This document shows, piece after piece, positions 7,388-14,763 of a DNA stretch of 32,012 nucleotides. Source of the stretch: Methanobacteriaceae archaeon (GTDB lineage Archaea; Methanobacteriota; Methanobacteria; Methanobacteriales; Methanobacteriaceae). The notes below the pieces were generated by a model. The model ran no database searches and was not told where the DNA came from. It saw nothing but the letters and a program-made list of their open reading frames with translations. The DNA is taken from assembly GCA_027318585.1 (NCBI GenBank), contig DAHVOW010000019.1, positions 1 through 32,012 on the forward strand, written 5' to 3'. Numbering within the stretch: the stretch's first letter is position 1; each line of letters starts with the position of its first letter. Position numbers and translations under genes: made by a program.

Positions 7388-7790
7388 GGTGACAAGGATG
7401 ATTATTCTGGGACCGGCTGCCCAGGTAAGTCAGAGCCAGGTGGTGGGAGAACTGCACATGCTGGAACTTCCCCTTACCATAAAATCCACCTGTTACGGGG
7501 CGGTGGTCCATGGTAAAGAAGAAGATGTGTTAACCGCTATTCGAGAGATAAGGAAACTGGATCCAGCTAACATATTCACCAAGGATCGTGGATTCCCTCC
7601 TGGAGATCCCAGGCGGTGCCGGGCTAAGAGGGGAGGAGCTAGGGAAGGATTCCATCAACTGGAAAAAGAATTTGAACTTTTAGGATTCGTGGGGGAGGCC
7701 CTGGAGTGGCCAGAACCGGTGGAAATAAAAAAACATGGGAAGATAAGTCCTGAAGATTTTAAAAAAATAGCAGAGGAGTGTGAAAAATGA
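7371..7790 (+). CDS. mmp6: Methanogenesis marker protein 6
   Basis: A 139-residue protein matching the methanogenesis marker 6 family. The first half ('RMIILGPAAQVSQSQVV') is a small alpha/beta domain, and the strongly conserved basic segment 'DRGFPPGDPRRCRAKRGGA' carries a single Cys. The biochemical role is unknown; the family occurs only in organisms with MCR. The ATG at 7371 lies inside the end of mmp3 and follows AGGGGGAA; the stop overlaps the DUF2111 start (ATGA). The tight overlaps argue for stoichiometric co-translation with its neighbours. Confidence 0.88.
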   Translation: MSEEDKVTRMIILGPAAQVSQSQVVGELHMLELPLTIKSTCYGAVVHGKEEDVLTAIREIRKLDPANIFTKDRGFPPGDPRRCRAKRGGAREGFHQLEKEFELLGFVGEALEWPEPVEIKKHGKISPEDFKKIAEECEK

Positions 7791-8158
7791 ACATCAATTC
7801 CTCATCAAGTGGAGAAGATATTGCGGAACTGGCCCTGGCCATACATGAGCTGGTTAACCGCCTGCCCCTTACTATGCGTTCCAAGACACAACCGGGTGTT
7901 CGTATAGAAGAAGGAAATATTATGGACTACAATTACACCGGTCCAACTCTGGAACTGGTACTGGAGGAGGGAAAAATATCCCACCAGGTTCCCCAGACCG
8001 GACCCTACCAGGGCACACCAGTGGTAGTGGTTCCCATCTTCGAAGCCGGAGAATTAATAGCTGCGGTGGGAGTGGTTGACATCACCCAGGGTATTTACAG
8101 TGACATTATCGAGATTACCAAGCGACCAGAAGAGATAAAAAAACCTAAAGGAGAATAA
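7787..8158 (+). CDS. DUF2111 family protein, marker-operon member
   Basis: A 123-residue protein of the methanogen family DUF2111, function unknown. The N-terminal third is helical ('IAELALAIHELVNRLPLTMR'); the C-terminal part 'TPVVVVPIFEAGELIAAVG' followed by 'VVDITQGIYSDIIEI' has the alternating pattern of a PAS/GAF-like or small sensory alpha/beta fold, which is only a shape impression. It shares an ATGA overlap with mmp6 and ends one base before the mmp5 start, so it is embedded in the marker operon and a role in the same process is likely. Confidence 0.75.
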   Translation: MNINSSSSGEDIAELALAIHELVNRLPLTMRSKTQPGVRIEEGNIMDYNYTGPTLELVLEEGKISHQVPQTGPYQGTPVVVVPIFEAGELIAAVGVVDITQGIYSDIIEITKRPEEIKKPKGE

Positions 8159-8159
8159 T

Positions 8160-8621
8160 ATGAAAATAGCAATATTTCCACCAAATTCACTCATACTAGC
8201 TGACTTGGTCGAGCGGAAAGGCCATGAGCCGCTGGTTCTTCAAAAAGAGATAAGGAAGAAGGTCACCGATCCAGAAATTGATTCACCACCCTTTAACATC
8301 ACGGAAGAGGAGCCTATTAAAGGCCTTAAGTACGCGGCCATTGAGGTTCCATCGGGAATAAGGGGGCGCATGGCCATATTCGGACCATTAATAGAGGCAG
8401 CCGAGGCAGCCATAATCATGGAAGACGCTCCCTTCGGATTTGGATGTATTGGTTGCGCCCGTACCAATGAACTGTGTATGTACTTCCTCCGTAAGCAGGG
8501 AATCCCGGTGCTGGAGCTTCACTACCCTGAGACCAGGGAAGAAACCATGGAAGTGGTTAATCAAATCAACGCCTTCCTGGATGGTCTGGAGGCGAAGGAC
8601 GATCCTAAGGGAGGGGATTAA
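8160..8621 (+). CDS. mmp5: Methanogenesis marker protein 5
   Basis: A 153-residue protein matching methanogenesis marker 5 (DUF2112). The N-terminus 'MKIAIFPPNSLILADLVERK' suggests a Rossmann-like fold. The C-terminal half has a cysteine motif, Cys96-x2-Cys99-x6-Cys106, followed by 'QGIPVLELHYPETREETMEV' and a final helix. That order (Cys cluster, 'PVLxL' strand, acidic helix) resembles the end of 2-hydroxyacyl-CoA dehydratase (HgdB-type) subunits and the N-terminal domain of the next gene product, Mmp15. The start at 8160 lies one base after the DUF2111 stop. The function is unproven. Confidence 0.85.
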   Translation: MKIAIFPPNSLILADLVERKGHEPLVLQKEIRKKVTDPEIDSPPFNITEEEPIKGLKYAAIEVPSGIRGRMAIFGPLIEAAEAAIIMEDAPFGFGCIGCARTNELCMYFLRKQGIPVLELHYPETREETMEVVNQINAFLDGLEAKDDPKGGD

Positions 8622-8622
8622 C

Positions 8623-9858
8623 ATGGTTAAGATAGCACAGATTTCATGCGGTACCGATTACAGCGGTGTGCAGAAGGAGATTGAAAAAGCTGCCGCCACC
8701 TTTGGTGCGGAGATAATCATACCCGAAGCCGACCTGGATTACATTAACGAGGCCTATCAGAAGTTTGGATTCAACGCCGCCAGTAGCAGTATTCGTCTTA
8801 TGATCGCCCGGGCCATGTCCCTGGTGGAGGGTAAGTCCGATGCCGATGCGGTCTTCATTGCCACCTGCTTCCGATGCGCTGAGGGGGCCCTGGTTAGAAA
8901 TGAGATCCGTCGTTTCATCCAGCAGAATACCAACCTACCGGTAGTCACTTACTCCTTCACCGAAAGGACCAAGGCTGATGAACTATTTATCCGGATGGAA
9001 GCCCTGTCCACCATCGTGGTCCGTAAGAGTATCCTGGCCCGTGAGAAACAGGAAGGCCTCACTCTGGGTATAGATTCCGGTTCCACCACTACTAAGGTGG
9101 CCTTAATGGAAAATGACAGGGTTATTGGAACTGGTTGGGTTCCCACCACCGATGTTATTGCCTGTAGTCAGGACGCCATGGACCAGGCCTTTGCCGATAC
9201 TGGATACAAAATAGATGACGTGGATGGGGTGGGAGTTACTGGCTACGGTCGTCTCACCATAGGGAAACATATGAACGCCCAACTCATCCAGGAAGAACTG
9301 TCAGTTAATGCTAAAGGGGCAGTATATCTGGCCGGTCACCAGAAGGGAGAAGCCACCGTCCTGGACATCGGAGGAATGGACAACAAGGTCATCACCGTCA
9401 ACGACGGCATACCCGACAACTTCACCATGGGGGGAATATGTGCCGGAGCATCAGGAAGGTTCCTGGAGATAACCTCCCGCCGTTTAGGAGTGGATATCAG
9501 TGAACTAGGCCCTCTGGCTTTGAAGGGGAACTTCAAGGACGCCCTACTGAACAGTTACTGTATCGTGTTCGGTATACAGGACCTGGTTACTTCCCTGGCA
9601 GCTGGAAACAGCAAGGAGAATGTGGCGGCTGCCGCTTGTTACTCGGTGGCCGAACAGGTATACGAGCAGCAACTCCAGGAGATTGATGTTCGTGAACCCC
9701 TGATACAGGTGGGTGGAACCAGTCTAATCGATGGACTGGTGGAGGCAGTATCCACGGTACTGGGGGGGATAGACGTAATTGTACCCGAATATTCCTCTCA
9801 TATTGGAGCGGTGGGTTCAGCCCTTTTAGTATCAGGATTAGGGGACCAGATGAAATGA
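8623..9858 (+). CDS. mmp15: Methanogenesis marker protein 15 (archerase-like ASKHA ATPase)
   Basis: A 411-residue marker protein of the BadF/BadG/BcrA/HgdC family. These are ATPases that use a dimer-bridging [4Fe-4S] cluster to push an electron to very low potential. Residues 149-158 (GIDSGSTTTK) are the phosphate-1 loop and 'GVGVTGYGR' the GYGR signature. 'GGICAGASGRFLE' contains Cys273 and 'LLNSYCIVFG' contains Cys313, a 40-residue spacing close to that of the two cluster ligands of HgdC. Residues 1-146 form an extra domain with Cys82-x2-Cys85. The true start is the ATG at 8623 after GGGAGGGG; an open frame from 8440 simply runs through mmp5. The end overlaps mmp17 by ATGA. An electron-donor role in MCR activation is inference. 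Confidence 0.9.
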   Translation: MVKIAQISCGTDYSGVQKEIEKAAATFGAEIIIPEADLDYINEAYQKFGFNAASSSIRLMIARAMSLVEGKSDADAVFIATCFRCAEGALVRNEIRRFIQQNTNLPVVTYSFTERTKADELFIRMEALSTIVVRKSILAREKQEGLTLGIDSGSTTTKVALMENDRVIGTGWVPTTDVIACSQDAMDQAFADTGYKIDDVDGVGVTGYGRLTIGKHMNAQLIQEELSVNAKGAVYLAGHQKGEATVLDIGGMDNKVITVNDGIPDNFTMGGICAGASGRFLEITSRRLGVDISELGPLALKGNFKDALLNSYCIVFGIQDLVTSLAAGNSKENVAAAACYSVAEQVYEQQLQEIDVREPLIQVGGTSLIDGLVEAVSTVLGGIDVIVPEYSSHIGAVGSALLVSGLGDQMK

Positions 9859-10415
9859 ATGTGGAATGTTACGACCCGGAAGGAGCGGCAGTGTACGAGA
9901 TGATACTGCGCCAGATTCTCCAGGATGTGCAGGTTACCCGTGCCGTGAAGGACGTCCAGATTTACGCCGACCCCCGGGAGCCGGTCTTTATAATTGTGGT
10001 GCAGACTGAGAAAACCTCTCCACCCATACTCCTGGATGATTTTGCCCAATACAAATACGACGATGAAGCTAACGAGGCATTCATTCGCATCAAGGATGAG
10101 AAATACCTGCCCGCCCTCCTGAAGAAACTGTGGGAGGTGGAGGGCCGGAATAAGATACACCAGCCCAGCCGTATGGAAGTGGTAATCGATGATCCTCAAC
10201 ATTCCCTGGAGAAAATGGTGGTGGTGGATCCTAAACAGGACCTTAAAAGGAAGGTTTATGACGCCCTGTTTAGAATAATACCGGAGGGTTTCCGGGTAGT
10301 GGACCATCACTCCGAGGATGATATTATCGCCCTGACCTGTACCGATGAGGTCATGCAGGATAAATGGATTGCTAAGAGCCGGGAGATCATCGCCCGGATG
10401 AAAAACCCCACTTAA
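9855..10415 (+). CDS. mmp17: Methanogenesis marker protein 17
   Basis: A 186-residue protein matching methanogenesis marker 17. It is a mixed alpha/beta protein with no cysteine cluster; 'VQIYADPREPVFIIVVQTEK' and 'VRIIPEGFRVVDHHSEDD'-like blocks (the second near residue 136) are conserved-looking but of unknown chemistry. It begins within the mmp15 stop (ATGA overlap) and ends 34 bp before nifB. From memory, Mmp17 is one of the proteins found with McrC and Mmp7 in the ATP-dependent MCR activation complex, so co-transcription with mmp15 and nifB is functionally suggestive. Confidence 0.85.
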   Translation: MNVECYDPEGAAVYEMILRQILQDVQVTRAVKDVQIYADPREPVFIIVVQTEKTSPPILLDDFAQYKYDDEANEAFIRIKDEKYLPALLKKLWEVEGRNKIHQPSRMEVVIDDPQHSLEKMVVVDPKQDLKRKVYDALFRIIPEGFRVVDHHSEDDIIALTCTDEVMQDKWIAKSREIIARMKNPT

Positions 10416-10449
10416 ATATTATCTTAGATTTCGATTGGAGATGAACAGC

Positions 10450-11319
10450 ATGAATGAAGATGAAATTGGAAATGAATCTAAATTTGCCCACTTAACCAAG
10501 GTACACCCCTGCTTCAGTGAGAAGATGCATGACAAGGTGGGAAGGGCTCACGTACCCATCGCCCCCCGCTGCAACATACAGTGCAACTTCTGCACCCGGG
10601 AAATCAACAAATGTGAAAACCGGCCTGGAGTATCCGCCCGGGTCATGAATGTGCAGGATGCGGTGGACCACGTAGAAGAGATAATCAAAGAGATGCCAAT
10701 CAAGGTGGTGGGAGTAGCTGGACCTGGTGACGCCCTGGCCAACCCCGAAACCTTTGAATTTTTCAAAATAATCGATAAAAAGTTCCCGGACCTTATTAAA
10801 TGTCTTTCCACCAACGGACTGTTACTTCCCGATAAGATTGACGACATTGTGGAGGCTAACATCAACTCGGTGACGGTGACCATCAACGCCGTGGACCCGG
10901 AGATCGGCCAGCACATCTACTCCAACGTCTTCTACAATGGAAAACTCTACGAGGGAAAAGAGGCTTTTGAGGTGTTGTCCAAGAATCAACTGGAAGGTAT
11001 TGGGAAACTAGCCGGCAAGGGTGTGGTTATAAAAGTTAACAGCGTACTAATACCTGGTCTTAACGATAAACACATCGTGGATATTGCCCGTGAGGTTAAA
11101 AAACGTGGCGCTAACCTGATGAACGTTCTGCCCCTAATACCACTCTACAAGATGAAGGATTATCCCCGGCCGGGTTGTGCAGAGTTATCGGAGGTGCGTG
11201 ATGCGGTGGAGGAAATCATCCCGGTGTTCCGGGCCTGCACCCAGTGTCGGGCCGATGCCTATGGAGTGCCTGGTAAGGAGGATAAACACCTGGATATGAC
11301 TCCGGCCAGCCACTACTAA
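10450..11319 (+). CDS. nifB: NifB-type radical SAM protein (L-cluster synthase)
   Basis: A 289-residue stand-alone radical SAM protein with the NifB hallmarks. These are 'HPCF' at residue 19, the SAM-cluster motif Cys41-x3-Cys45-x2-Cys48 in 'PRCNIQCNFC', a nearby Cys55 ahead of 'NRPGV', 'GPGDALANPETFEF', and a C-terminal Cys263-x2-Cys266 pair. NifB fuses two [4Fe-4S] clusters and inserts carbide and sulfide to make the [8Fe-9S-C] L-cluster. As in other methanogens, there is no NifX-like domain. The ATG at 10450 is favoured: GGAG at 10437-10440 is the likely ribosome binding site; in-frame TTG 10435 and ATG 10441 are too close to it. No nif structural gene is nearby; it closes the marker operon. 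Confidence 0.88.
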   Translation: MNEDEIGNESKFAHLTKVHPCFSEKMHDKVGRAHVPIAPRCNIQCNFCTREINKCENRPGVSARVMNVQDAVDHVEEIIKEMPIKVVGVAGPGDALANPETFEFFKIIDKKFPDLIKCLSTNGLLLPDKIDDIVEANINSVTVTINAVDPEIGQHIYSNVFYNGKLYEGKEAFEVLSKNQLEGIGKLAGKGVVIKVNSVLIPGLNDKHIVDIAREVKKRGANLMNVLPLIPLYKMKDYPRPGCAELSEVRDAVEEIIPVFRACTQCRADAYGVPGKEDKHLDMTPASHY

Positions 11320-11357
11320 TGAGGGAGTTATTATTTTAGGTGAGATTATCAAAATAG

Positions 11358-11381
11358 GGGATTAAAAAATCCCTTCATTTT
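11358..11381 (+). terminator. Hairpin terminator after nifB
   Basis: GGGATT (11358-11363) and AATCCC (11368-11373) pair perfectly around an AAAA loop and are followed by TTCATTTT. The position, between nifB and mtnA, suggests that the marker operon ends here. Confidence 0.6.
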
Positions 11382-11391
11382 CAGACGGACG

Positions 11392-12327
11392 ATGGATATG
11401 AAGACTATTTACTGGAAGGATGGTCAGCTTTGCCTCTTAGACCAGACCCTGCTGCCATATGAAGTGGAGTATCTGGTCTGCGGAACTTACCAGGATGTTA
11501 TACAGGCTATTAAGACCATGGTGGTACGGGGAGCTCCGGCCATAGGTGTGGCCGCCGCCTTTGCCATGGCCCTGGCTGAGCTGGCCGGTGATGATCTGGA
11601 CCAAGCAGCCCGAAAGATCAAAGATGCTCGTCCCACGGCAGTGAATCTGGCCTGGGCAGTGGATCGGGTATTGGAATCCGACTCGATACTAGAGGAGGCC
11701 CTTAAAATCTACGAGGAGGACCAGAATACCAACCGGGCCATGGGAAAACATGGGGCCTCTATTATCAGTGATGGTGACACCATCCTAACCCACTGCAATG
11801 CCGGGGCCCTGGCCTGTGTGGATTACGGAACTGCCTTGGGTGTGGTGCGCGCCGCCCACCAGCAGGGTAAGAATATTGATGTGATCTGTGATGAAACCCG
11901 GCCGGTACTGCAGGGGGCACGCTTAAGTGTGTGGGAGATGCAACAGGAGGGCATACCCGTAAAACTCATAGTGGACGGAGCTGCTGGACGTTTAATGCAG
12001 GAGGGGGAAGTGGATAAGGTTATTATTGGTGCGGATCGGGTGGCTAAGGGGGGAGTGGCCAACAAGATCGGATCCCTGATGGTGGCCCTGGCTGCCAAAA
12101 GGTTTGGAGTGCCCTTCTATGTGGCTGCGCCTAAGAGCACCTTCGACCATGAAAACTCCATATATGGGATAGAAATAGAGGAAAGAAACCCTGAAGAAGT
12201 GTTAAACTTCGCCGGATGCTGCGCTGCGCCTTTGTATACTGATGTCAGGAATCCTTCCTTTGATATTGTCCCCTCCGACCTTATTACCGGCATCATCACC
12301 GAGAAAGGGATACTAAAACCCTTCTAA
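11392..12327 (+). CDS. mtnA: S-methyl-5-thioribose-1-phosphate isomerase family protein
   Basis: A 311-residue member of the MtnA / eIF2B-related isomerase family, which opens the ring of (5-methylthio)ribose 1-phosphate to the ribulose form in salvage of methylthioadenosine or, in methanogens, of 5'-deoxyadenosine products. Typical blocks are 'VVRGAPAIGVAAAFA' near residue 43, 'LTHCNAGALA' with the catalytic Cys135, 'DETRPVLQGARL', 'IIGADRVAKGGVANKIG' with Asp215, and 'FYVAAPKSTFD'. All key residues of the family are present. Ribose-1,5-bisphosphate isomerase is a close relative and an alternative. Start codons at 11392 and 11398 are both possible, with no strong ribosome binding site. Radical SAM enzymes such as the upstream NifB produce the by-products this pathway may recycle. 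Confidence 0.88.
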   Translation: MDMKTIYWKDGQLCLLDQTLLPYEVEYLVCGTYQDVIQAIKTMVVRGAPAIGVAAAFAMALAELAGDDLDQAARKIKDARPTAVNLAWAVDRVLESDSILEEALKIYEEDQNTNRAMGKHGASIISDGDTILTHCNAGALACVDYGTALGVVRAAHQQGKNIDVICDETRPVLQGARLSVWEMQQEGIPVKLIVDGAAGRLMQEGEVDKVIIGADRVAKGGVANKIGSLMVALAAKRFGVPFYVAAPKSTFDHENSIYGIEIEERNPEEVLNFAGCCAAPLYTDVRNPSFDIVPSDLITGIITEKGILKPF

Positions 12328-12346
12328 AATTCTTTAATTAATCTGC

Positions 12347-12775
12347 TTATTCTCTTAGTTTTTGTGATAGATAATGGAAAGGTAGGGTTATATCCACACC
12401 GGCCAGGTGTTTAAGGGCCATGAAAAATTCATTCCTGGTGGCGGGTTCCACAAACCAGGACCGGGTCCTAACAGACTGCCCTCCCCGATCTATTTTCACC
12501 AGCCAGATATCGGCTTCCAGGGTTAATCCTGGTTCGGGACGATAGTCCTTTTCCCAGTCCCAGACTCCAGCCTGGTTCAGGGCCTTCCAGAACAGTATCC
12601 AGTCGTCCCTCTCCGGGGCCGATACCCTGGTTAAATATTCATTCTTCTCGGAAAGTCGTGAATGGGCTTCACTGAAAAAGAACAGCCGACCTTCCACCAG
12701 TTTAAGGGTGTTATGGCCTCCCTGGTCCTGGAATGAATACTCTATTTCCATTACCTCCGGTAGAATGCTTTCCAT
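12347..12775 (-). CDS. Hypothetical protein, 142 residues
   Basis: I do not recognise this family. The protein is soluble and acidic with several Trp and Phe residues ('DDWILFWKALNQAGVWDWEK'); a central beta-rich stretch ('LEADIWLVKIDRGGQSVRTR') precedes a C-terminal helix. There are no cysteines, no signal peptide and no membrane segment. Translation starts at the ATG at 12775 behind a strong AGGAGGGAT, so it is very likely a real gene. It lies 44 bp downstream of trm5 on the same strand and converges on mtnA with only 19 bp between the two stops. Confidence 0.7.
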   Translation of the reverse strand: MESILPEVMEIEYSFQDQGGHNTLKLVEGRLFFFSEAHSRLSEKNEYLTRVSAPERDDWILFWKALNQAGVWDWEKDYRPEPGLTLEADIWLVKIDRGGQSVRTRSWFVEPATRNEFFMALKHLAGVDITLPFHYLSQKLRE

Positions 12776-12819
12776 ATAAATCCCTCCTAGTTGCTTTTAA
12801 GGATTAAAACAAAATATTT

Positions 12820-13833
12820 TTAACAGATTCGGGCATCAACCGCCACATGCCACTCCCCGGGCTTGGTGGACTTTACCTTCCGTTTGGCAAGTATTTCCAT
12901 CTGCCGGTTTTTCGCGGCCTTTTTAATATTATCCACAGGTTCATCAGTATTCCGGCTGAACTGGTAGTAATGTAAGACACCACCAGCTTTCAGGTGCTCC
13001 AGGGCCACTGGTAAAAACTCCCCAGCCGAACCCGGCAGGTTCATGATGATCCGGTCAAATTTTAGATCCATGTTTTTTAAAACTTCCTTAACATCACCCT
13101 GGATGGGAATAATCCTTTCCTGTAATTTGTTAAGCTTTATGTTTCTTTTAAGGTAGTTAATGGCCTCCGGATTGATATCCGCTGCATAAATCTCTGCCTG
13201 GTGATGCCGGGCTATGGAGAGGGCGAAGGGCCCCACCCCGGAGAACATGTCCAGCACCAGTTCACCATCCTGTACCTGATCGGTTATTATCTTCCTCTCC
13301 GTGGCCAGACGTGGACTGAAGTAGACTTTCTTCACGTCCAGCATGATCCGGGTTCCGAACTCCTGGTGGATGGTCTCGGACTGGTCCTCACCGGCCAGAT
13401 GCTCCAGTTCCCTGGTTCTGGTTATTCCCTTAACCTCACTTCCCTTACGATAGACTGCCTGGCGTTTAGTGAATTTCAACGCGGCCTCGGCAATGGCCTT
13501 TTTCTCTTCATCCAGTTCTGGTGGGATCTCCAGAATCACTACCTCACCAATGATGTCAAAGGACTTCTTCAGGTCCTCCAACTTTTCGGCTGGGATCTGG
13601 TCTTTCAGGTATTCCTCCATGCTGCGGGGACTTTTTATATTCTCTTCAAATACAGTTTCCACTAATTGGAGGTTTTTATCCTTTATAAAATCATTCCCTG
13701 CTTCTTCCAAAAGGGGTAAGTAAACGTGATCCTGGGAACGTTTAATTTTAAAGTCCAGATTCAAAATATTATGTTCCAAAAGAAACAGGCGCACCTGGTT
13801 GGCTTCCTTCCGGGGGACCCTGACTCCGATCAT
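12820..13833 (-). CDS. trm5: tRNA (guanine(37)-N1)-methyltransferase Trm5
   Basis: Archaeal Trm5 adds the N1-methyl group to G37 next to the anticodon, which prevents +1 frameshifting. Visible features are an N-terminal D1-like region ('MIGVRVPRKEANQVRLFL'), 'VYFSPRLATERKII' before the core, the SAM-binding motif I 'VLDMFSGVGPFALSIARH', the acidic loop 'YAADINPEAINYLKRN', and the motif IV-type 'IIMNLPGSAGEFL'. The length of 337 residues is normal. I chose ATG 13833 because GAGGA lies five bases upstream of it; ATG 13845 would add four residues but lacks such a site. The gene is divergent from dphB. Confidence 0.88.
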   Translation of the reverse strand: MIGVRVPRKEANQVRLFLLEHNILNLDFKIKRSQDHVYLPLLEEAGNDFIKDKNLQLVETVFEENIKSPRSMEEYLKDQIPAEKLEDLKKSFDIIGEVVILEIPPELDEEKKAIAEAALKFTKRQAVYRKGSEVKGITRTRELEHLAGEDQSETIHQEFGTRIMLDVKKVYFSPRLATERKIITDQVQDGELVLDMFSGVGPFALSIARHHQAEIYAADINPEAINYLKRNIKLNKLQERIIPIQGDVKEVLKNMDLKFDRIIMNLPGSAGEFLPVALEHLKAGGVLHYYQFSRNTDEPVDNIKKAAKNRQMEILAKRKVKSTKPGEWHVAVDARIC

Positions 13834-13912
13834 ATGGTTCCTCATTTTATCTTCTAACTAAAATCCTGACAATTTCTGCCTTAACTTAATTATGTTCTAA
13901 CTTAAAATAAAA

Positions 13913-13922
13913 TTTTATAAAC
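13913..13922 (+). promoter_or_regulatory. TATA box of dphB
   Basis: TTTTATAAAC, preceded by A-rich sequence, lies about 40 bp before the dphB ATG and is the best archaeal TATA box in the divergent trm5/dphB gap. No separate box for trm5 stands out. Confidence 0.45.
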
Positions 13923-13957
13923 CTCCCAGCCCATAACTAGGACTGGAAGGTGGAAAT

Positions 13958-14740
13958 ATGCTTTACCTGGTTGGACTGGGACTTTACGATGAAAAGGACA
14001 TATCACTGAAGGGTCTGGAAGCCCTTAAATCAGCAGATGTGGTCTACGCTGAATTTTACACGGCCCGTCTTTTTGGAGGTGACCTAGGTTACTTAGAAAA
14101 TTTAACCGGTGCGGATATAAAGATACTCCAACGTGAAGAGGTGGAAGAAGAAAACATACCCTTAAAGAATGCTCTGAATAATAAGGTGGCCTTCTTAACT
14201 GCGGGAGATCCCCTGGTAGCCACCACCCACACCGACCTATTAATTGAAGCCCGTAAGTTAGGGATCGAGGTCCGGGTGATACATTCCTCCTCCATCTTGT
14301 CCGCTGCCCCTGGATTGGCTGGATTGCAAGCCTACAAATTTGGCAAGGTAACCACCATTCCCCGGCCCGAAGAGAACTATTTCCCCCATTCCCCTTATGA
14401 AGTTATAGCCAGTAACCTGAAGATGGACTTGCATACCCTGGCCCTTCTGGATATCCAGGCCCACCGGGATTACTACATGACCGCTAACGAAGGATTGGAA
14501 TACCTGTTGGAGGTGGCTCAGAACCGGGAAGATGAAATTTTAACCGGGGATAGTTTGGCGGTGGTACTGGCTCGGGCGGGTGCCCCAGAGCCACTGGTAC
14601 ACGCCGACCAAATAAAGAAGCTGGTAAAAGAGGACTTCGGAGGTCCTCTGCACTGTCTCATCATACCTGGGAAACTTCACTTCCTGGAGGCCGAGGCTCT
14701 GGTGGTCCTGGCGGGGGCTCCGGAGGATATTCTCCCTTAA
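13958..14740 (+). CDS. dphB: Diphthine synthase
   Basis: DphB (Dph5) methylates the 3-amino-3-carboxypropyl-His intermediate on elongation factor 2 during diphthamide synthesis. The 260-residue protein has the tetrapyrrole-methylase fold. Evidence is 'MLYLVGLGLYDEKDISLKGL' at the start, 'VVYAEFYTARLF', 'AFLTAGDPLVATTHTDLL' in the SAM-binding core, 'HSSSILSAAPGLAGLQAYKF' and 'TTIPRPEENYFP'. Length and motifs agree with archaeal DphB. The ATG at 13958 follows GGAAGGTGGAA. It probably heads a unit with the Dam-type methylase and the small methyltransferase downstream. Confidence 0.93.
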   Translation: MLYLVGLGLYDEKDISLKGLEALKSADVVYAEFYTARLFGGDLGYLENLTGADIKILQREEVEEENIPLKNALNNKVAFLTAGDPLVATTHTDLLIEARKLGIEVRVIHSSSILSAAPGLAGLQAYKFGKVTTIPRPEENYFPHSPYEVIASNLKMDLHTLALLDIQAHRDYYMTANEGLEYLLEVAQNREDEILTGDSLAVVLARAGAPEPLVHADQIKKLVKEDFGGPLHCLIIPGKLHFLEAEALVVLAGAPEDILP

Positions 14741-14763
14741 AAATGTTAACAATGGAAAGTTAG

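Noticed and set aside
8440..8622. Extended start of Mmp15 from 8440
   Set aside because: It lies entirely within mmp5 in another frame. ATG 8623 has a strong GGGAGGGG site and gives the normal family length.
10435..11319. Possible classification of the radical SAM gene as Mmp10 (MCR arginine methylase)
   Set aside because: HPCF, the CNIQCNFC cluster motif, NRPGV and the C-terminal CTQC pair are NifB hallmarks, and the length is much shorter than Mmp10.
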